Shown: positions 1 through 8,602 of the stretch, one piece after another
Layout of the letters: each line of letters starts with the position of its first letter
How positions within the stretch are numbered: position 1 is the stretch's first letter
Source of the DNA: JBDSLU01 sp039916225
GTDB lineage: Bacteria > Acidobacteriota > Vicinamibacteria > Vicinamibacterales > Vicinamibacteraceae
Direction of reading: 5' to 3'
DNA length: 64,000 bases
Assembly: GCA_039916225.1 (NCBI GenBank)
Contig: JBDSLU010000366.1
Location: 5,984-69,983 of the forward strand
Notes under the pieces: generated by a model
The model's database searches: none
The model's input: the letters and a program-made list of their open reading frames with translations, nothing else
What the model was told of the DNA's origin: nothing
Made by a program: the position numbers and the translations under genes

Positions 1-209
1 CGCCGCTGCCGCTGCTGGTGCTGCTCGGCGTGATGCTCGCGATCCTCGGCATCATGGGCGACTTGTTCGAGTCGCTGCTCAAGCGGGCCAGCGGCCTCAA
101 GGACTCGTCCAGCCTCATCCCCGGGCACGGTGGCATCCTCGATCGCATCGACGCGCTGCTGTTCGTGTTCCCGGCCTACGTGCTGTTCCTCCGCTACGCC
201 CGCCTGTGA
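1..209 (+). CDS. cdsA: Phosphatidate cytidylyltransferase, C-terminal part (runs in from before the window)
   Basis: Makes CDP-diacylglycerol from phosphatidic acid and CTP at the inner membrane, the branch point of phospholipid synthesis. Only the last 69 codons are inside the window, with the frame open at base 3. The visible part contains the CdsA family signature: GDLFESLLKR, then a conserved G-KDSS stretch, PGHGG and LDRIDAL, followed by a last hydrophobic segment. In the family these Asp/Lys/His residues form the metal-dependent active site. The stop lies 18 bp before dxr, which fits the common cdsA-dxr-rseP gene order. The N-terminal membrane part is missing only because of the window edge. 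Confidence 0.95.
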   Translation, partial: PLPLLVLLGVMLAILGIMGDLFESLLKRASGLKDSSSLIPGHGGILDRIDALLFVFPAYVLFLRYARL

Positions 210-227
210 TCGCCTGCCGGTAACCCG

Positions 228-1424
228 ATGGCTTCAGCCCCGATGCGCCTCGCGATCCTCGGCTCGACGGGCTCGATCGGCCAGAGCGCGCTGGCTGTCG
301 TCGACGCCCATCCGGATCGGCTGCAGGTGATCGGCCTCGCCGCCGGCACCAGCGCCGCGGCGCTGGCCCTCCAAGTCGAGCGCTACCGGCCGCGCGCGGC
401 GGTGATGGCGACCGACGCGGCGTGCCAGGCGCTTCGCGCCGGGATCCCGGCCGGCGCGGCGTCTCAGCTCGATCACTGCGGCGCCGGACCCCAGGCGCTC
501 ATCGACCTCGTCACCCGCGACGACGTCGACACGGTGCTGTGCGCGTCGTCGGGCACCGCCGCGCTCGAGGCGGTGGTCGCGGCGATCACGGCCGGCAAGC
601 GCATCGCGCTGGCCAACAAGGAAGTGCTGGTGATGGCCGGCCGGCTGGTGATGGACCTGGCGCGGGCGCACGGCGTCGACGTACTGCCGGTCGACAGCGA
701 GCACAACGCCATCCACCAGTGCCTGCACCGGCGCGACCCCTCGGAGGTCCGCCGGCTGATCCTGACCGCGTCGGGCGGCCCCTTCCGGCACCTGTCGGCC
801 GAGGCGCTGGCCGGTGTCACCGTCGACGCCGCGCTGAGCCATCCGACCTGGCGGATGGGCCGCAAGATCACCATCGACTCGGCCACCCTGATGAACAAGG
901 GCCTCGAAGTGATCGAGGCACACTGGCTGTTCGGGACCCCGACCTCGGCGATCGACGTCGTCGTGCACCCGCAGTCGGTCGTCCACTCGCTGGTCGAGCT
1001 GACCGACGGCTCGATAATCGCCCAGCTCGGCGTGACGGACATGCGCCTGCCGATCCAGTACGCCTTTTCCTGGCCCGATCGCTGGGGCGGCGCGCTGCCG
1101 ACCCTCAACCTGCTCGACTGCCGGCGGCTGGAGTTCGAGGCCCCGGACCATGCCCGGTTCCCCTGTCTCCGGCTGGCCTACCGGGCCCTCGAAGCCGGCG
1201 ATGCCTATCCCGTGGTGCTGAACGCGGCCAACGAGGTCGCGGTGGCGTCTTTCCTCGAGGGCGCGGTGCCGTTCCCGGCCATCGCCGAGAGCATCGATGC
1301 CGCCCTCGACGCGGCGGCGCGCCAGGGTGTGCAGCCGCCCGCCACATTGGCCGCCATCCGGGAACTGGATGCCTGGGCCCGCACGTATACTGGGTCGAGA
1401 CTCCAGGCCGCGAGCGCCAGCTGA
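228..1424 (+). CDS. dxr: 1-deoxy-D-xylulose 5-phosphate reductoisomerase
   Basis: Second enzyme of the MEP isoprenoid pathway: NADPH-dependent rearrangement and reduction of DXP to MEP in the cytoplasm. The 398-residue protein has the full family length. GSTGSIGQS near the N-terminus is the NADPH fold, followed by ALANKEVLV, then the metal/substrate motif VDSEHNAIHQ, the ASGGPF loop, ITIDSATLMNKGLEVIEA with the remaining acidic metal ligands, and VVHPQSVVHS. The ATG at 228 is used; an in-frame ATG at 243 gives MRLAILGSTG, which starts closer to the conserved core and is also possible. It sits between cdsA and rseP, probably one operon. Confidence 0.97.
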   Translation: MASAPMRLAILGSTGSIGQSALAVVDAHPDRLQVIGLAAGTSAAALALQVERYRPRAAVMATDAACQALRAGIPAGAASQLDHCGAGPQALIDLVTRDDVDTVLCASSGTAALEAVVAAITAGKRIALANKEVLVMAGRLVMDLARAHGVDVLPVDSEHNAIHQCLHRRDPSEVRRLILTASGGPFRHLSAEALAGVTVDAALSHPTWRMGRKITIDSATLMNKGLEVIEAHWLFGTPTSAIDVVVHPQSVVHSLVELTDGSIIAQLGVTDMRLPIQYAFSWPDRWGGALPTLNLLDCRRLEFEAPDHARFPCLRLAYRALEAGDAYPVVLNAANEVAVASFLEGAVPFPAIAESIDAALDAAARQGVQPPATLAAIRELDAWARTYTGSRLQAASAS

Positions 1425-1447
1425 GCCGCCTCTAGGACGAGAACGAC

Positions 1448-2767
1448 GTGTCTTCCATCCTGCCGTTCATTTTCGTGCTCGGAGTCCTCGTGTTCGTGCA
1501 CGAGCTCGGGCATTTCCTCCTGGCGCGCTGGCACGGTGTCCGCGTCCTGACCTTCTCCCTCGGCTTCGGTCCCAAGCTGTTCAAGTTCACGCGCGGGGAC
1601 ACCGAGTACTGCATCTCGATCATCCCGCTCGGCGGCTTCGTCAAGATGGCCGGCGAGACGCCCGAGGATGACGCGCCGCCGAAGAGCGACGAATTCTTCG
1701 CCAAGACCAAGTGGCAGCGCTTCCAGATCTACATCGCCGGGCCGGCGATGAACGTCCTGGCGGCGTTCCTGATCATGATCGGCGTCTACCTCAATGGCGC
1801 CACCGAGCCCTCCTACCAGCGCACGGCGGTCGAGGTCGGCCGCGTGATCGAGGGGTCGTCGGCGGCCAAGGCCGGCATCAAGATCGGTGACCGGCTGATC
1901 CGGATCGCCGGCAACGACACGCCGACCTGGGGCGACTATCAGAAGGCGATGATGCTCGCGGCCGGGCGCGAGATCGAGGTCGTGCTGGTCCGGCAGGGCG
2001 CCGAGCAGACGCTCCACTTCACCCCCGACCTGATCAAGGAAATCCACGCCGCCGACCTGGGTGTCCGGCCGATGCAGCACCTGCGGCTCGGCACCACTAC
2101 CCCGGGCGAGCCAGCCGACAAGGCCGGCCTCAAGGCGGGCGACGTCGTGCTCGCCGTCAACGGTGCCGCGGCTGACGCCGAAACCACCCTCGAGGCGTTG
2201 AAGAACAACGTCGGCAAGCCGCTGACCCTCCGGGTGCGGCGCGACGGCGCCGAGCGCGACTTCACCGTGACGCCGATCCCCCGCGCCGACGGGACTGGGC
2301 GGGTCGGTGTCGAGGTCCGCTTCGAGCAGTCCACGGTCAAGGCGACCGGCTTCCTCGACGCCGTCCGTCTCAGCTACCACCACAACCTCGAATCAGCCGG
2401 CCTCGTCTTCAAGACGCTGCGCGGCTTGTTCCTCGGCGAGGCCTCGCCCAAGCAGTTGACCGGCTTCATCGGCATCGCCCGGGCGTCCGGGGCGATGGCC
2501 GCCGAAGGCGCCGGATCTCTCTTCATGTTCATGGCCATGCTGTCCATGAACCTGGCCATCCTCAACCTGCTGCCGATCCCGATGCTCGACGGCGGGCACA
2601 TCTTCATCATGATGCTCGAGGGGCTGGCCCGCCGCGACTTCAGCCTGCGCGTCAAGGAACGCCTGCTGATGGCCGGCTTCGTCCTGGTGATGACGCTGAT
2701 GGTGACGGTGATCTACAACGACCTGATGCGCATCGAGTGGATCGAGAAGCTCGTTCCCTGGCGCTAG
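1448..2767 (+). CDS. rseP: Site-2 protease RseP (intramembrane zinc metalloprotease)
   Basis: Intramembrane M50 protease that cleaves membrane-bound anti-sigma factors and spent signal peptides. The zinc motif HELGH is at residues 18-22 in the first membrane helix. Two PDZ domains follow (about 120-200 and 205-290, the second beginning near the repeated pattern PADKAGLKAGDVVLAVNG). The C-terminal membrane part carries NLLPIPMLDGGH, whose Asp is the third zinc ligand. The 439-residue length matches double-PDZ family members. The start is GTG at 1448; the protein begins directly with the catalytic helix, as usual. A TATACT hexamer in the 3' end of dxr (about 1387) could give an internal promoter, but this is weak. 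Confidence 0.95.
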   Translation: MSSILPFIFVLGVLVFVHELGHFLLARWHGVRVLTFSLGFGPKLFKFTRGDTEYCISIIPLGGFVKMAGETPEDDAPPKSDEFFAKTKWQRFQIYIAGPAMNVLAAFLIMIGVYLNGATEPSYQRTAVEVGRVIEGSSAAKAGIKIGDRLIRIAGNDTPTWGDYQKAMMLAAGREIEVVLVRQGAEQTLHFTPDLIKEIHAADLGVRPMQHLRLGTTTPGEPADKAGLKAGDVVLAVNGAAADAETTLEALKNNVGKPLTLRVRRDGAERDFTVTPIPRADGTGRVGVEVRFEQSTVKATGFLDAVRLSYHHNLESAGLVFKTLRGLFLGEASPKQLTGFIGIARASGAMAAEGAGSLFMFMAMLSMNLAILNLLPIPMLDGGHIFIMMLEGLARRDFSLRVKERLLMAGFVLVMTLMVTVIYNDLMRIEWIEKLVPWR

Positions 2768-2780
2768 GCCGGCCACCGTC

Positions 2781-2917
2781 AAGTCCCAACCGCCAATAGC
2801 CAACCGCCAATAGCCGACCGCCAACAGCCAACTCCCAATGCGAGCTCATCTGCCGCAGCTTCTCAGGTTTGGGAGTTGGGACTTGGGACTTGGGAGTTGG
2901 AAGTGGCTGTTGGGAGT
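2781..2917. repeat. Degenerate short tandem repeats in inverted arrangement (CCAA-type arm and TTGG-type arm)
   Basis: The left arm, 2781-2838, is a run of CCGCCAATAGCCAA-like words ending in CCAACTCCCAA. The right arm, 2868-2917, is a run of 7-bp words of the form TTGGGAG/TTGGGAC. The arms are broadly complementary and separated by about 30 bp, so a long imperfect hairpin is possible. The base composition and repetitiveness differ sharply from the flanking genes. The right arm lies inside the next reading frame and encodes part of its N-terminus. Confidence 0.8.
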
Positions 2918-3602
2918 CGCACTGTCGGCGATGGCGATGCCAGTGGCGCAGTCGCCTTCGTCTCCGCCGGCGTCGGCCGCCGCCCGCTGGCCGCCGCTGA
3001 CGTTCGCCCCGCCCAACGTCGAACGCACCGACCCCACGCTGGCGCGCCTCCGCGATCAGCTGCTCGCCGCGATCCGCGAGCGGCGCCTCGACGGAGTGAA
3101 GGCGTTGATGGCGCCGACGATTCGCGATCAGGATGCCGAGGTGCCGGCCCAGGAGGTCCTGGACAGCTTCGGCCCGCTCGAGCCCGGCACACCGCCCGGC
3201 GACGAGTGGCAGGCCCTCGAACAGGCGCTGCGCCTCGGCGGCATCCGCCGCGGCAACCTCTACGTCGTGCCGTTCATCGAGCGATCGGCGTCGCTGTGGA
3301 AGGCGCGCGACGAGCGGCTGTTCATCGCCGGCCGCGACGTGCCGGTGCGCGCCAACGCCGATCCGTCGGCGTCCGTCGTGAGCCGCCTGTCCCATGCGCT
3401 GCTGCAGGAGGCCGTCGGCGTGCCGACGCGGCCCGGTGAGGCGGGCGCCGACTGCGCGGACTGGACGCCGGTGCTCGACGCCGAGCGGATGCTGGCCTGG
3501 GTCTGCACCGCCGACACGCGTCCCGTCAGCGGCCTCTACTACGCCTTCGCGCGCACCGGAGGCGCGTGGAAGCTGACCCGCATCTACGCAATCCCCGAGT
3601 AG
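2838..3602 (+). CDS. Exported protein of unknown function
   Basis: No family was recognised. The 254-residue product has a hydrophobic segment at about residues 23-37 (KWLLGVALSAMAMPVAQ), which looks like a signal peptide with a cleavage site after AQS. A mature domain rich in Arg, Ala and Asp follows. Near residues 160-190 the text VPVRANADPSASVVSRLS resembles the first strand region of bacterial SH3-like domains, which is only a suggestion. Much of the N-terminal segment is encoded by the TTGGGAC-type repeats at 2868-2917, so the annotated ATG (2838) may not be ancestral. It is convergent with the lipoprotein gene at 3618. Confidence 0.65.
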   Translation: MRAHLPQLLRFGSWDLGLGSWKWLLGVALSAMAMPVAQSPSSPPASAAARWPPLTFAPPNVERTDPTLARLRDQLLAAIRERRLDGVKALMAPTIRDQDAEVPAQEVLDSFGPLEPGTPPGDEWQALEQALRLGGIRRGNLYVVPFIERSASLWKARDERLFIAGRDVPVRANADPSASVVSRLSHALLQEAVGVPTRPGEAGADCADWTPVLDAERMLAWVCTADTRPVSGLYYAFARTGGAWKLTRIYAIPE

Positions 3603-3617
3603 ACCGATGCCTACCTG

Positions 3618-4304
3618 CTACTGCGCGGGCAGCTTGCTGAGGGCCATCGAATCGGCCAGCGTGTGCAGCACCTTGGGATCGTCGATGTGGTTGCCTTCGA
3701 TCTCGACGATGTAGCGCTTGTTGGCGACCAGCGTCAGCTCGCCGTTCTTGGAGTCGGTGTTCCACTTCTCGAGGCCGGGGAAGCCGGCGACCTTGACGGC
3801 CTTCTCGTAGCCGGTCTCGGTCTCCTTCTCGTAGCCCATGTTGCTGACCCACGAGAACGGCACCAGCATCAACGCGTTGTAAGCGCTGTCGGTGATCTTG
3901 ACGCGGATCTCGGCGTCGCCCTTCTTGTAGCGGACGCCGGCGGTCGACATCTTGAACGGCGCGGTCATGGTCTCGCCCGTAGCCTTCATCTTCTCCCAGC
4001 CAGCGAGGTCGACGAAGCTGGCCTGCAGATCGCGGAACGACACCGGATCGACGGTCTTGCCGCCGTTGGCGACGCCGGCCGCGGCCCCGAGGCCCTTGGC
4101 GAGCGCCTCCATGCCGGCGGCCATCCCCTCGGCGCCCTTCTCGGCCGCCTTCTGGGCCTCGGTGCCGGCCTTCTCCATCTGCTTGGCGGCCTCTTGCAGC
4201 TGCTTGGCGGCTTCTTCCTGGCGCTTCTGCTCGGCCGACTTGCCGCAGGCAGTGGCGGCGACGAGAGCCAGGGTCAGGCCCGTGGCGGTGAACAGCTTCG
4301 ACAT
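3618..4304 (-). CDS. Putative lipoprotein with Ala/Lys/Glu-rich helical segment
   Basis: The 228-residue protein has a short signal peptide ending in ATAC with Cys20 followed by Gly, a plausible lipobox, so it is probably lipid-anchored. Residues about 22-75 are very rich in Ala, Gln, Lys and Glu (repeats of EEAAKQLQEAAKQ type) and should form a long helix or coiled coil. The C-terminal two-thirds looks globular and has no recognised family. It lies 32 bp downstream of the VWFA gene on the same strand, so the two are probably co-transcribed and may work together at the envelope. Its function is unknown. Confidence 0.75.
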   Translation of the reverse strand: MSKLFTATGLTLALVAATACGKSAEQKRQEEAAKQLQEAAKQMEKAGTEAQKAAEKGAEGMAAGMEALAKGLGAAAGVANGGKTVDPVSFRDLQASFVDLAGWEKMKATGETMTAPFKMSTAGVRYKKGDAEIRVKITDSAYNALMLVPFSWVSNMGYEKETETGYEKAVKVAGFPGLEKWNTDSKNGELTLVANKRYIVEIEGNHIDDPKVLHTLADSMALSKLPAQ

Positions 4305-4336
4305 CGCGAGTACTCCTCTGACGTGACGAACGAGTC

Positions 4337-5248
4337 CTACTTGCTGACGGGCGTGGGCTGGGTAATCGCCGTCGCCACGTAGCTGCGCCGGGCCCGCGCC
4401 TTGTTGGCCGGATCCTTGGACCGCACCTCGAGCTTGTGCACCTTGCCGTCCAGGTTCTTCGGGGTGAAAGCGAGCAGGTACTGGCTATGCAGCTCCTGCG
4501 CGACGCGCGTGAAGGCCGGACCCAGTTCCTCGGTTTTCTTCAGCTCGAAGTAGCCGCCGCCCGTTTCGTCGGCGATGCGCCGCAGGCCGCCGGCCGGGCG
4601 CGTGCGCGTCCGCTGGCCCGGGCCCGACATGTAGACGCTCTCCAGGCCGATGGCGTAAATCATCACTTCGTCGGCGCGGGCGTGATCGATCACCTTGCCC
4701 TGGCTGCTGCTCGACCCCTGGTCGTCGCCGTCGGTGAAGAGCACGATGACGCGGCGGCCCTCGACGCCCTTCAGCCGCTCGAGGCTCTGATCGGCGGCGT
4801 CCCACAGGCGGGTCGCGTTGCCGAAATCGAGCTCGCGGATGGAGCTCGACAGGTCGTCGCGGTCGTTGGTGAATCCGGTGCTCGCGAACTCGACCTTGTT
4901 GTTGAACGCGCCGACCATCGCCTTGTCTTCCGGCAGCAGACGGATGATGAACTGCTCGGCCGCCGCCTTCATGAGGTCGAGGTTGAGCGTCATGCTGCCG
5001 CTCGTGTCGAGCATCACCACCGACGTGATCGGGCGGATGGTGTTGTCGAACACCGAGATTTCCTGCGGCACTCCGTTGTCGAGGACGGTGAAATCGTCCT
5101 TCGACAGGTTGGGGACGAGCCGCCCGGCGTTGTCGGTGACGGTGATGTAGAGGGGCACCGTCTGGGTGCCGGAACGGAAGGTCGGCTGCTGCGCCCCGAG
5201 GGCCACCGACACACCGAGTACGAACGCTGCCGAGAGCCAACCACGCAT
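4337..5248 (-). CDS. VWFA-domain exported protein (Acidobacteria-type)
   Basis: The 303-residue protein has an N-terminal signal peptide (cleavage near LGAQQ) and an immunoglobulin-like start (PLYITVTDNAGRLVPNLSKDDF). A von Willebrand A domain follows, whose metal-ion site DTSGS has Asp81, Ser83 and Ser85; a second MIDAS-type Asp occurs in LFTDGDDQ. This architecture is the VWFA-related family that is expanded in Acidobacteria. Such domains usually bind protein partners through a divalent cation; the partner here is unknown. It is divergent from the deacetylase at 5278 with only 29 bp between the start codons, so the two genes share a control region. Confidence 0.85.
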   Translation of the reverse strand: MRGWLSAAFVLGVSVALGAQQPTFRSGTQTVPLYITVTDNAGRLVPNLSKDDFTVLDNGVPQEISVFDNTIRPITSVVMLDTSGSMTLNLDLMKAAAEQFIIRLLPEDKAMVGAFNNKVEFASTGFTNDRDDLSSSIRELDFGNATRLWDAADQSLERLKGVEGRRVIVLFTDGDDQGSSSSQGKVIDHARADEVMIYAIGLESVYMSGPGQRTRTRPAGGLRRIADETGGGYFELKKTEELGPAFTRVAQELHSQYLLAFTPKNLDGKVHKLEVRSKDPANKARARRSYVATAITQPTPVSK

Positions 5249-5265
5249 GAGTCGAGCTTAGCAGA

Positions 5266-5271
5266 TAGACT
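5266..5271 (+). promoter_or_regulatory. Candidate -10 hexamer TAGACT immediately before the start at 5278
   Basis: TAGACT matches TATAAT at four of six positions and ends 7 bp before the ATG. A transcript from it would start at or next to the start codon, meaning a leaderless mRNA. No convincing -35 element was seen, so this is suggestive only. Confidence 0.35.
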
Positions 5272-5277
5272 CGGGGC

Positions 5278-7920
5278 ATGCCCCGTCTCTGGCTTGGATC
5301 TGCGGCCGCCGTGGTGCTCACGGCCGCGCTGCTGTCCGTCACCCCATCCGCCCAGGTCCGCCCCGTCTACAGTCGCGGCGTCGCCGGCCTCGTGCAAGCT
5401 GTCGAAAGGTTGCGGACCACGGCCAGTGCCATGCACACCGCGGCGCATCCTGACGACGAGGACACGGCGCTCATCGCCCGCCTCGCTCGTGGCGACCATG
5501 CGCGCGTCGCCTACCTGTCGCTCAACCGCGGCGAGGGTGGCCAGAACATCATCGGCACCGAGTTGTTCGACGCGCTGGGCGTGATTCGGACGGAAGAGTT
5601 GCTCCAGGCACGCACCCTCGACGGCGGCGACCAGTTCTTCACGCGCGCCTACGACTTCGGCTTCACCAAGACGATGGCCGAAGCCGGTGAGAAGTGGAAC
5701 GAGACAGTCGTCCTCGGCGACATGGTCCGGGCCATCCGCCGCTACCGGCCGCTGGTGATCCTGAACGGGTGGAGCGGCACGCCCTCCGACGGCCATGGCC
5801 AGCACCAGTTGGCCGGCAAGCTGGCGCCGCTGGCGTTCGCGGCGGCGGCCGATCCGGCCAAGTATCCCGAGCAGATCGCCGAGGGCCTTCGCCCGTGGCA
5901 GGCCCGCAAGCTCTACGTCCGGCACGGCTTCGGGGCCGATCCGGCGAGTGCCACGCTCAGGCTGCCGACCGGGATCGTCGATCCGCTGCTCGGCCGCAGC
6001 TTCAACGAGATCGCGATGGAGGGCCGCAGCCAGCACAAGTCGCAGGAGATGGGCGTCGTCGAAGCCCGCGGGGTGAAGACCTCCAACCTGCGCCTGGTCG
6101 CCAACCTGACCACGACGCCGATCGCCGACGAGCGCACCGTGTTCGACGGGCTCGATACCTCGCTGACCGGTCTCGCTGCGCTAGCCGGTCTGCCGGCCGG
6201 GGCGCTGGCGGCCGAGCTGAAGGCGATGGACACGGCCGCCGCCCAGGCGCTCGCCAGCGCCGACATCGTGCGCGCTCCGGAGAAGCTGGTGCCGGTGTTG
6301 GTCCGCGGTCTGACGGCAGCCCGGGCCGCCCGCACGGCCGCGGCCGGCCTGTCGGCCCCGGCTGGCGCCAAGGCCGAGGCCGAGTACCTGCTGGCCATCA
6401 AGGTGGCCCAGTTCGAGGACGCCGTGGTGCGAGCGTCCGGCATCGTCGTGGACGCGCTCGCCGATCGCGAGATCGCCTCGGCCGGGGACGCCGTGCGGGT
6501 CAACGTCAACCTGTTCCAGGCGGATGGGGCACCGGTCACAGCCGGCCCGAGCGCGCTCGTCGTGCCGGCCGGCTGGTCGGCCAAGCCGGCGCCGCCGTCG
6601 ACCGAAGGCGCCGGCACCACGTTCGCCCGCTTCTTCCGCGAGGAGCCGACCCGCGCCGAGCCGTGGGACGTGACGATCGCTGCGGACGCGCCGCCCACCG
6701 AACCCTACTGGCTGCGGACGCCGCGGACCGGCCCGGTATTCACCTGGACCGGCGTGCCGACGGCGCTGCAGACCCGTCCGTTCGATCCGCCGCTGCTCGT
6801 GGCCCGCGTGCCGCTGACCATCGGCGGCACCGAGATCACCGTCGAGCGGCCGGTGGTGTACCGCTACGCCGACGCGGTGCGCGGCGAGATCCGCCGCGAG
6901 GTCCAGATCGTGCCGGCCGTCACCGTCGCCTTCGACGAGCCGCTGGCCATCGTCCCGGCCGGCGCCGCGGCGCAGCCGCGCAACATCCGCGTCCGCGTGC
7001 GCAGCGAGACGCTGCCATCCGGTCCGGGCGTGGTCCGCGTGGTGCCGCCGGCCGGCTGGCAGGTGACGCCGGCGGGCGCGCCGATCGTCTTCGCCTCGCG
7101 CGGGGAGGGCATCTCGGTACCCTTCGTGGTGACCCCGCCCTCCGGAGTCGCGCCTGGCGCCTACACGCTGACCGCGCAGGTCGCCATCGCCGGCCGCACC
7201 TTCGACACGTCGATGCAGGCCATCGACTACCCGCACATCCAGAAGCACCGGCTCTATGCACCGGCGCAGATGACCACACGCGTGCTCGACCTCGCGGTGG
7301 CGCCGGTCACGGTCGGCTACGTCATGGGCGGCGGCGATCGCGTGCCCGAAGCGATCCGCCGGCTCGGGCTCGGCGTGACGCTGCTGACCGACGACGATCT
7401 CGCGTCTGGCGATCTCTCGCGTTATGGGACGATCGTGGTTGGCGTGCGGGCCTCCGAGAGCCGGCCGGCGTTCGTCGCCGCCAACGCCCGGCTGCTGCAG
7501 TTCGTCCGCGACGGCGGCACGCTGATCGTCCAGTACCAGCAGACCGATTACACCGGCCGCAGCCTGTCGCCGTTCCCGGCCGGCGGCAACGTCCGCGTCA
7601 CCGACGAGCGGGCGCCAGTCACGATCCTCGAGCCGACGCACCCGGCGTTCACCACGCCGAATCGCATCACCGGCGCCGACTGGGACGACTGGGTCCAGGA
7701 GCGCGATCTCTACGCCTGGGCGACGTTCGATCCGCAGTACACGCCGCTGCTCGCAACCGGCGATCCGGGCGAGCCGCTGCAGCGCGGCGGAGAACTCTAC
7801 GCGCGCATCGGCAAGGGCCACTACGTCTACACGTCGTACGCGTGGTTCCGGCAGCTGCCGGCCGGCGTTCCGGGCGCCTACCGGATGTTCGCCAACCTGC
7901 TCAGCCTGGGGCGGAAGTAG
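5278..7920 (+). CDS. PIG-L/LmbE family deacetylase, large exported form with C-terminal amidotransferase-like domain
   Basis: PIG-L enzymes are zinc-dependent N-deacetylases, often acting on N-acetyl-sugar derivatives; the substrate here is unknown. After a signal peptide (residues 1-26) comes the zinc motif AHPDDE at about 56-61, then SLNRGEGGQN and TRAYDFGFTK. A histidine-containing segment near residue 178 (DGHGQHQ) probably supplies the third ligand. The deacetylase domain covers about residues 40-330. The central part is beta-rich. Residues about 680-880 (GYVMGGGDRVPEAIRRLG, FVRDGGTLIVQYQQ) look like a class-I glutamine amidotransferase/ThuA-like fold. At 880 residues it is much longer than simple LmbE proteins, but similar long exported forms are common in this phylum. 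Confidence 0.9.
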   Translation: MPRLWLGSAAAVVLTAALLSVTPSAQVRPVYSRGVAGLVQAVERLRTTASAMHTAAHPDDEDTALIARLARGDHARVAYLSLNRGEGGQNIIGTELFDALGVIRTEELLQARTLDGGDQFFTRAYDFGFTKTMAEAGEKWNETVVLGDMVRAIRRYRPLVILNGWSGTPSDGHGQHQLAGKLAPLAFAAAADPAKYPEQIAEGLRPWQARKLYVRHGFGADPASATLRLPTGIVDPLLGRSFNEIAMEGRSQHKSQEMGVVEARGVKTSNLRLVANLTTTPIADERTVFDGLDTSLTGLAALAGLPAGALAAELKAMDTAAAQALASADIVRAPEKLVPVLVRGLTAARAARTAAAGLSAPAGAKAEAEYLLAIKVAQFEDAVVRASGIVVDALADREIASAGDAVRVNVNLFQADGAPVTAGPSALVVPAGWSAKPAPPSTEGAGTTFARFFREEPTRAEPWDVTIAADAPPTEPYWLRTPRTGPVFTWTGVPTALQTRPFDPPLLVARVPLTIGGTEITVERPVVYRYADAVRGEIRREVQIVPAVTVAFDEPLAIVPAGAAAQPRNIRVRVRSETLPSGPGVVRVVPPAGWQVTPAGAPIVFASRGEGISVPFVVTPPSGVAPGAYTLTAQVAIAGRTFDTSMQAIDYPHIQKHRLYAPAQMTTRVLDLAVAPVTVGYVMGGGDRVPEAIRRLGLGVTLLTDDDLASGDLSRYGTIVVGVRASESRPAFVAANARLLQFVRDGGTLIVQYQQTDYTGRSLSPFPAGGNVRVTDERAPVTILEPTHPAFTTPNRITGADWDDWVQERDLYAWATFDPQYTPLLATGDPGEPLQRGGELYARIGKGHYVYTSYAWFRQLPAGVPGAYRMFANLLSLGRK

Positions 7921-7942
7921 CGGGTGCTAGAGTCGATCCAAG

Positions 7943-8185
7943 ATGAGCGGCGCGATGGAGATCTTCCCTGGTATTTCCATGAATCCGGACGTCCGGTTCG
8001 GCAAGCCCTGCGTCGCCGGCACCCGGATCGATGTTGCGACTGTGGTGGGCTTGATGGCGGCGGGCGAGACTGTTGAGACGGTCGCCAGCGAGTACCAGTT
8101 GTCGATCGAACAGGTCCGCGCAGCGCTCGCGTACGCCGCCCACGTTGCCGCCCACCTGCCGCCAGCCGTGCGTCAGGCGTCTTGA
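7943..8185 (+). CDS. DUF433 family antitoxin-like protein
   Basis: Small 80-residue protein of the DUF433 type. The conserved pattern GKPCVAGTRIDVATVVGLMAAGE, followed by a helix-turn-helix-like segment (ETVASEYQLSIEQVRAALAYA), marks a DNA-binding VapB-like antitoxin. Its stop overlaps the TTG start of the DUF5615 gene by 3 bp, as in translationally coupled toxin-antitoxin pairs. A TAGAGT hexamer at 7928-7933 ends 9 bp before the ATG and could be its -10 element. By analogy with the family it would bind and neutralise the partner and repress the operon. Confidence 0.85.
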   Translation: MSGAMEIFPGISMNPDVRFGKPCVAGTRIDVATVVGLMAAGETVETVASEYQLSIEQVRAALAYAAHVAAHLPPAVRQAS

Positions 8186-8496
8186 GGATCCTTCTCGACG
8201 AGAACTTCCCCCTTGCCCTTTACCGCACCCTCAAAGCGGCGGGCGAGGAGGTTGCTCACGTCATCACGCTTGGCTGGCGTGGTGCACCGGATCAGCAGAT
8301 CCGGGAACGGCTATTCGACAAAGATGTCCTGTTCCTGACGCAGGACGAGGACTTTCTGTTCGAGGAGCCAACCGAGGCGATCGTCGTGCTCTCCCGCGTC
8401 CGGCAGTCGCGACCACTCGCCGAACGCATCGATGTTTGGCACGGGCGATCCTCGAACTCCTTTCCAAGAGACGCACTGAGCTCCGCTTCGAGTTGA
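8182..8496 (+). CDS. DUF5615 family PIN-like toxin, frameshifted near the C-terminus
   Basis: DUF5615 proteins are PIN-like putative ribonucleases paired with DUF433 proteins. The N-terminal motif LLDENFP and the later FLTQDEDF supply the acidic residues expected of a PIN active site. The frame as it stands gives 104 residues, but after VW (codons ending at 8439) it changes into an unrelated Ser-rich tail. The normal family ending (ARAILELL, then a K-RR-TELRFELMDDG stretch) continues in another frame from 8439 to 8585. Adding one base within the TGG-CA run at about 8437-8440 would restore a 135-residue toxin. It is therefore either a decayed toxin or a sequencing indel. The start is TTG, overlapping the antitoxin stop. 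Confidence 0.8.
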   Translation: MRILLDENFPLALYRTLKAAGEEVAHVITLGWRGAPDQQIRERLFDKDVLFLTQDEDFLFEEPTEAIVVLSRVRQSRPLAERIDVWHGRSSNSFPRDALSSASS

Positions 8497-8602
8497 TGGA
8501 CGACGGCGCCTTGGGAGCAGGGCCTGGCGGCGCCTGGAAGGCGAAATTGCCGCCTCCTCGAGAGGGCGGCCCCGAGGCACCATAGGGCGACGCCGCCCCC
8601 GC

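Noticed and set aside
6181..7821. 546-codon open frame on the minus strand under the PIG-L gene
   Set aside because: Its translation is low-complexity Arg/Gly/Asp-rich, with no start signal; the plus-strand frame has clear catalytic motifs.
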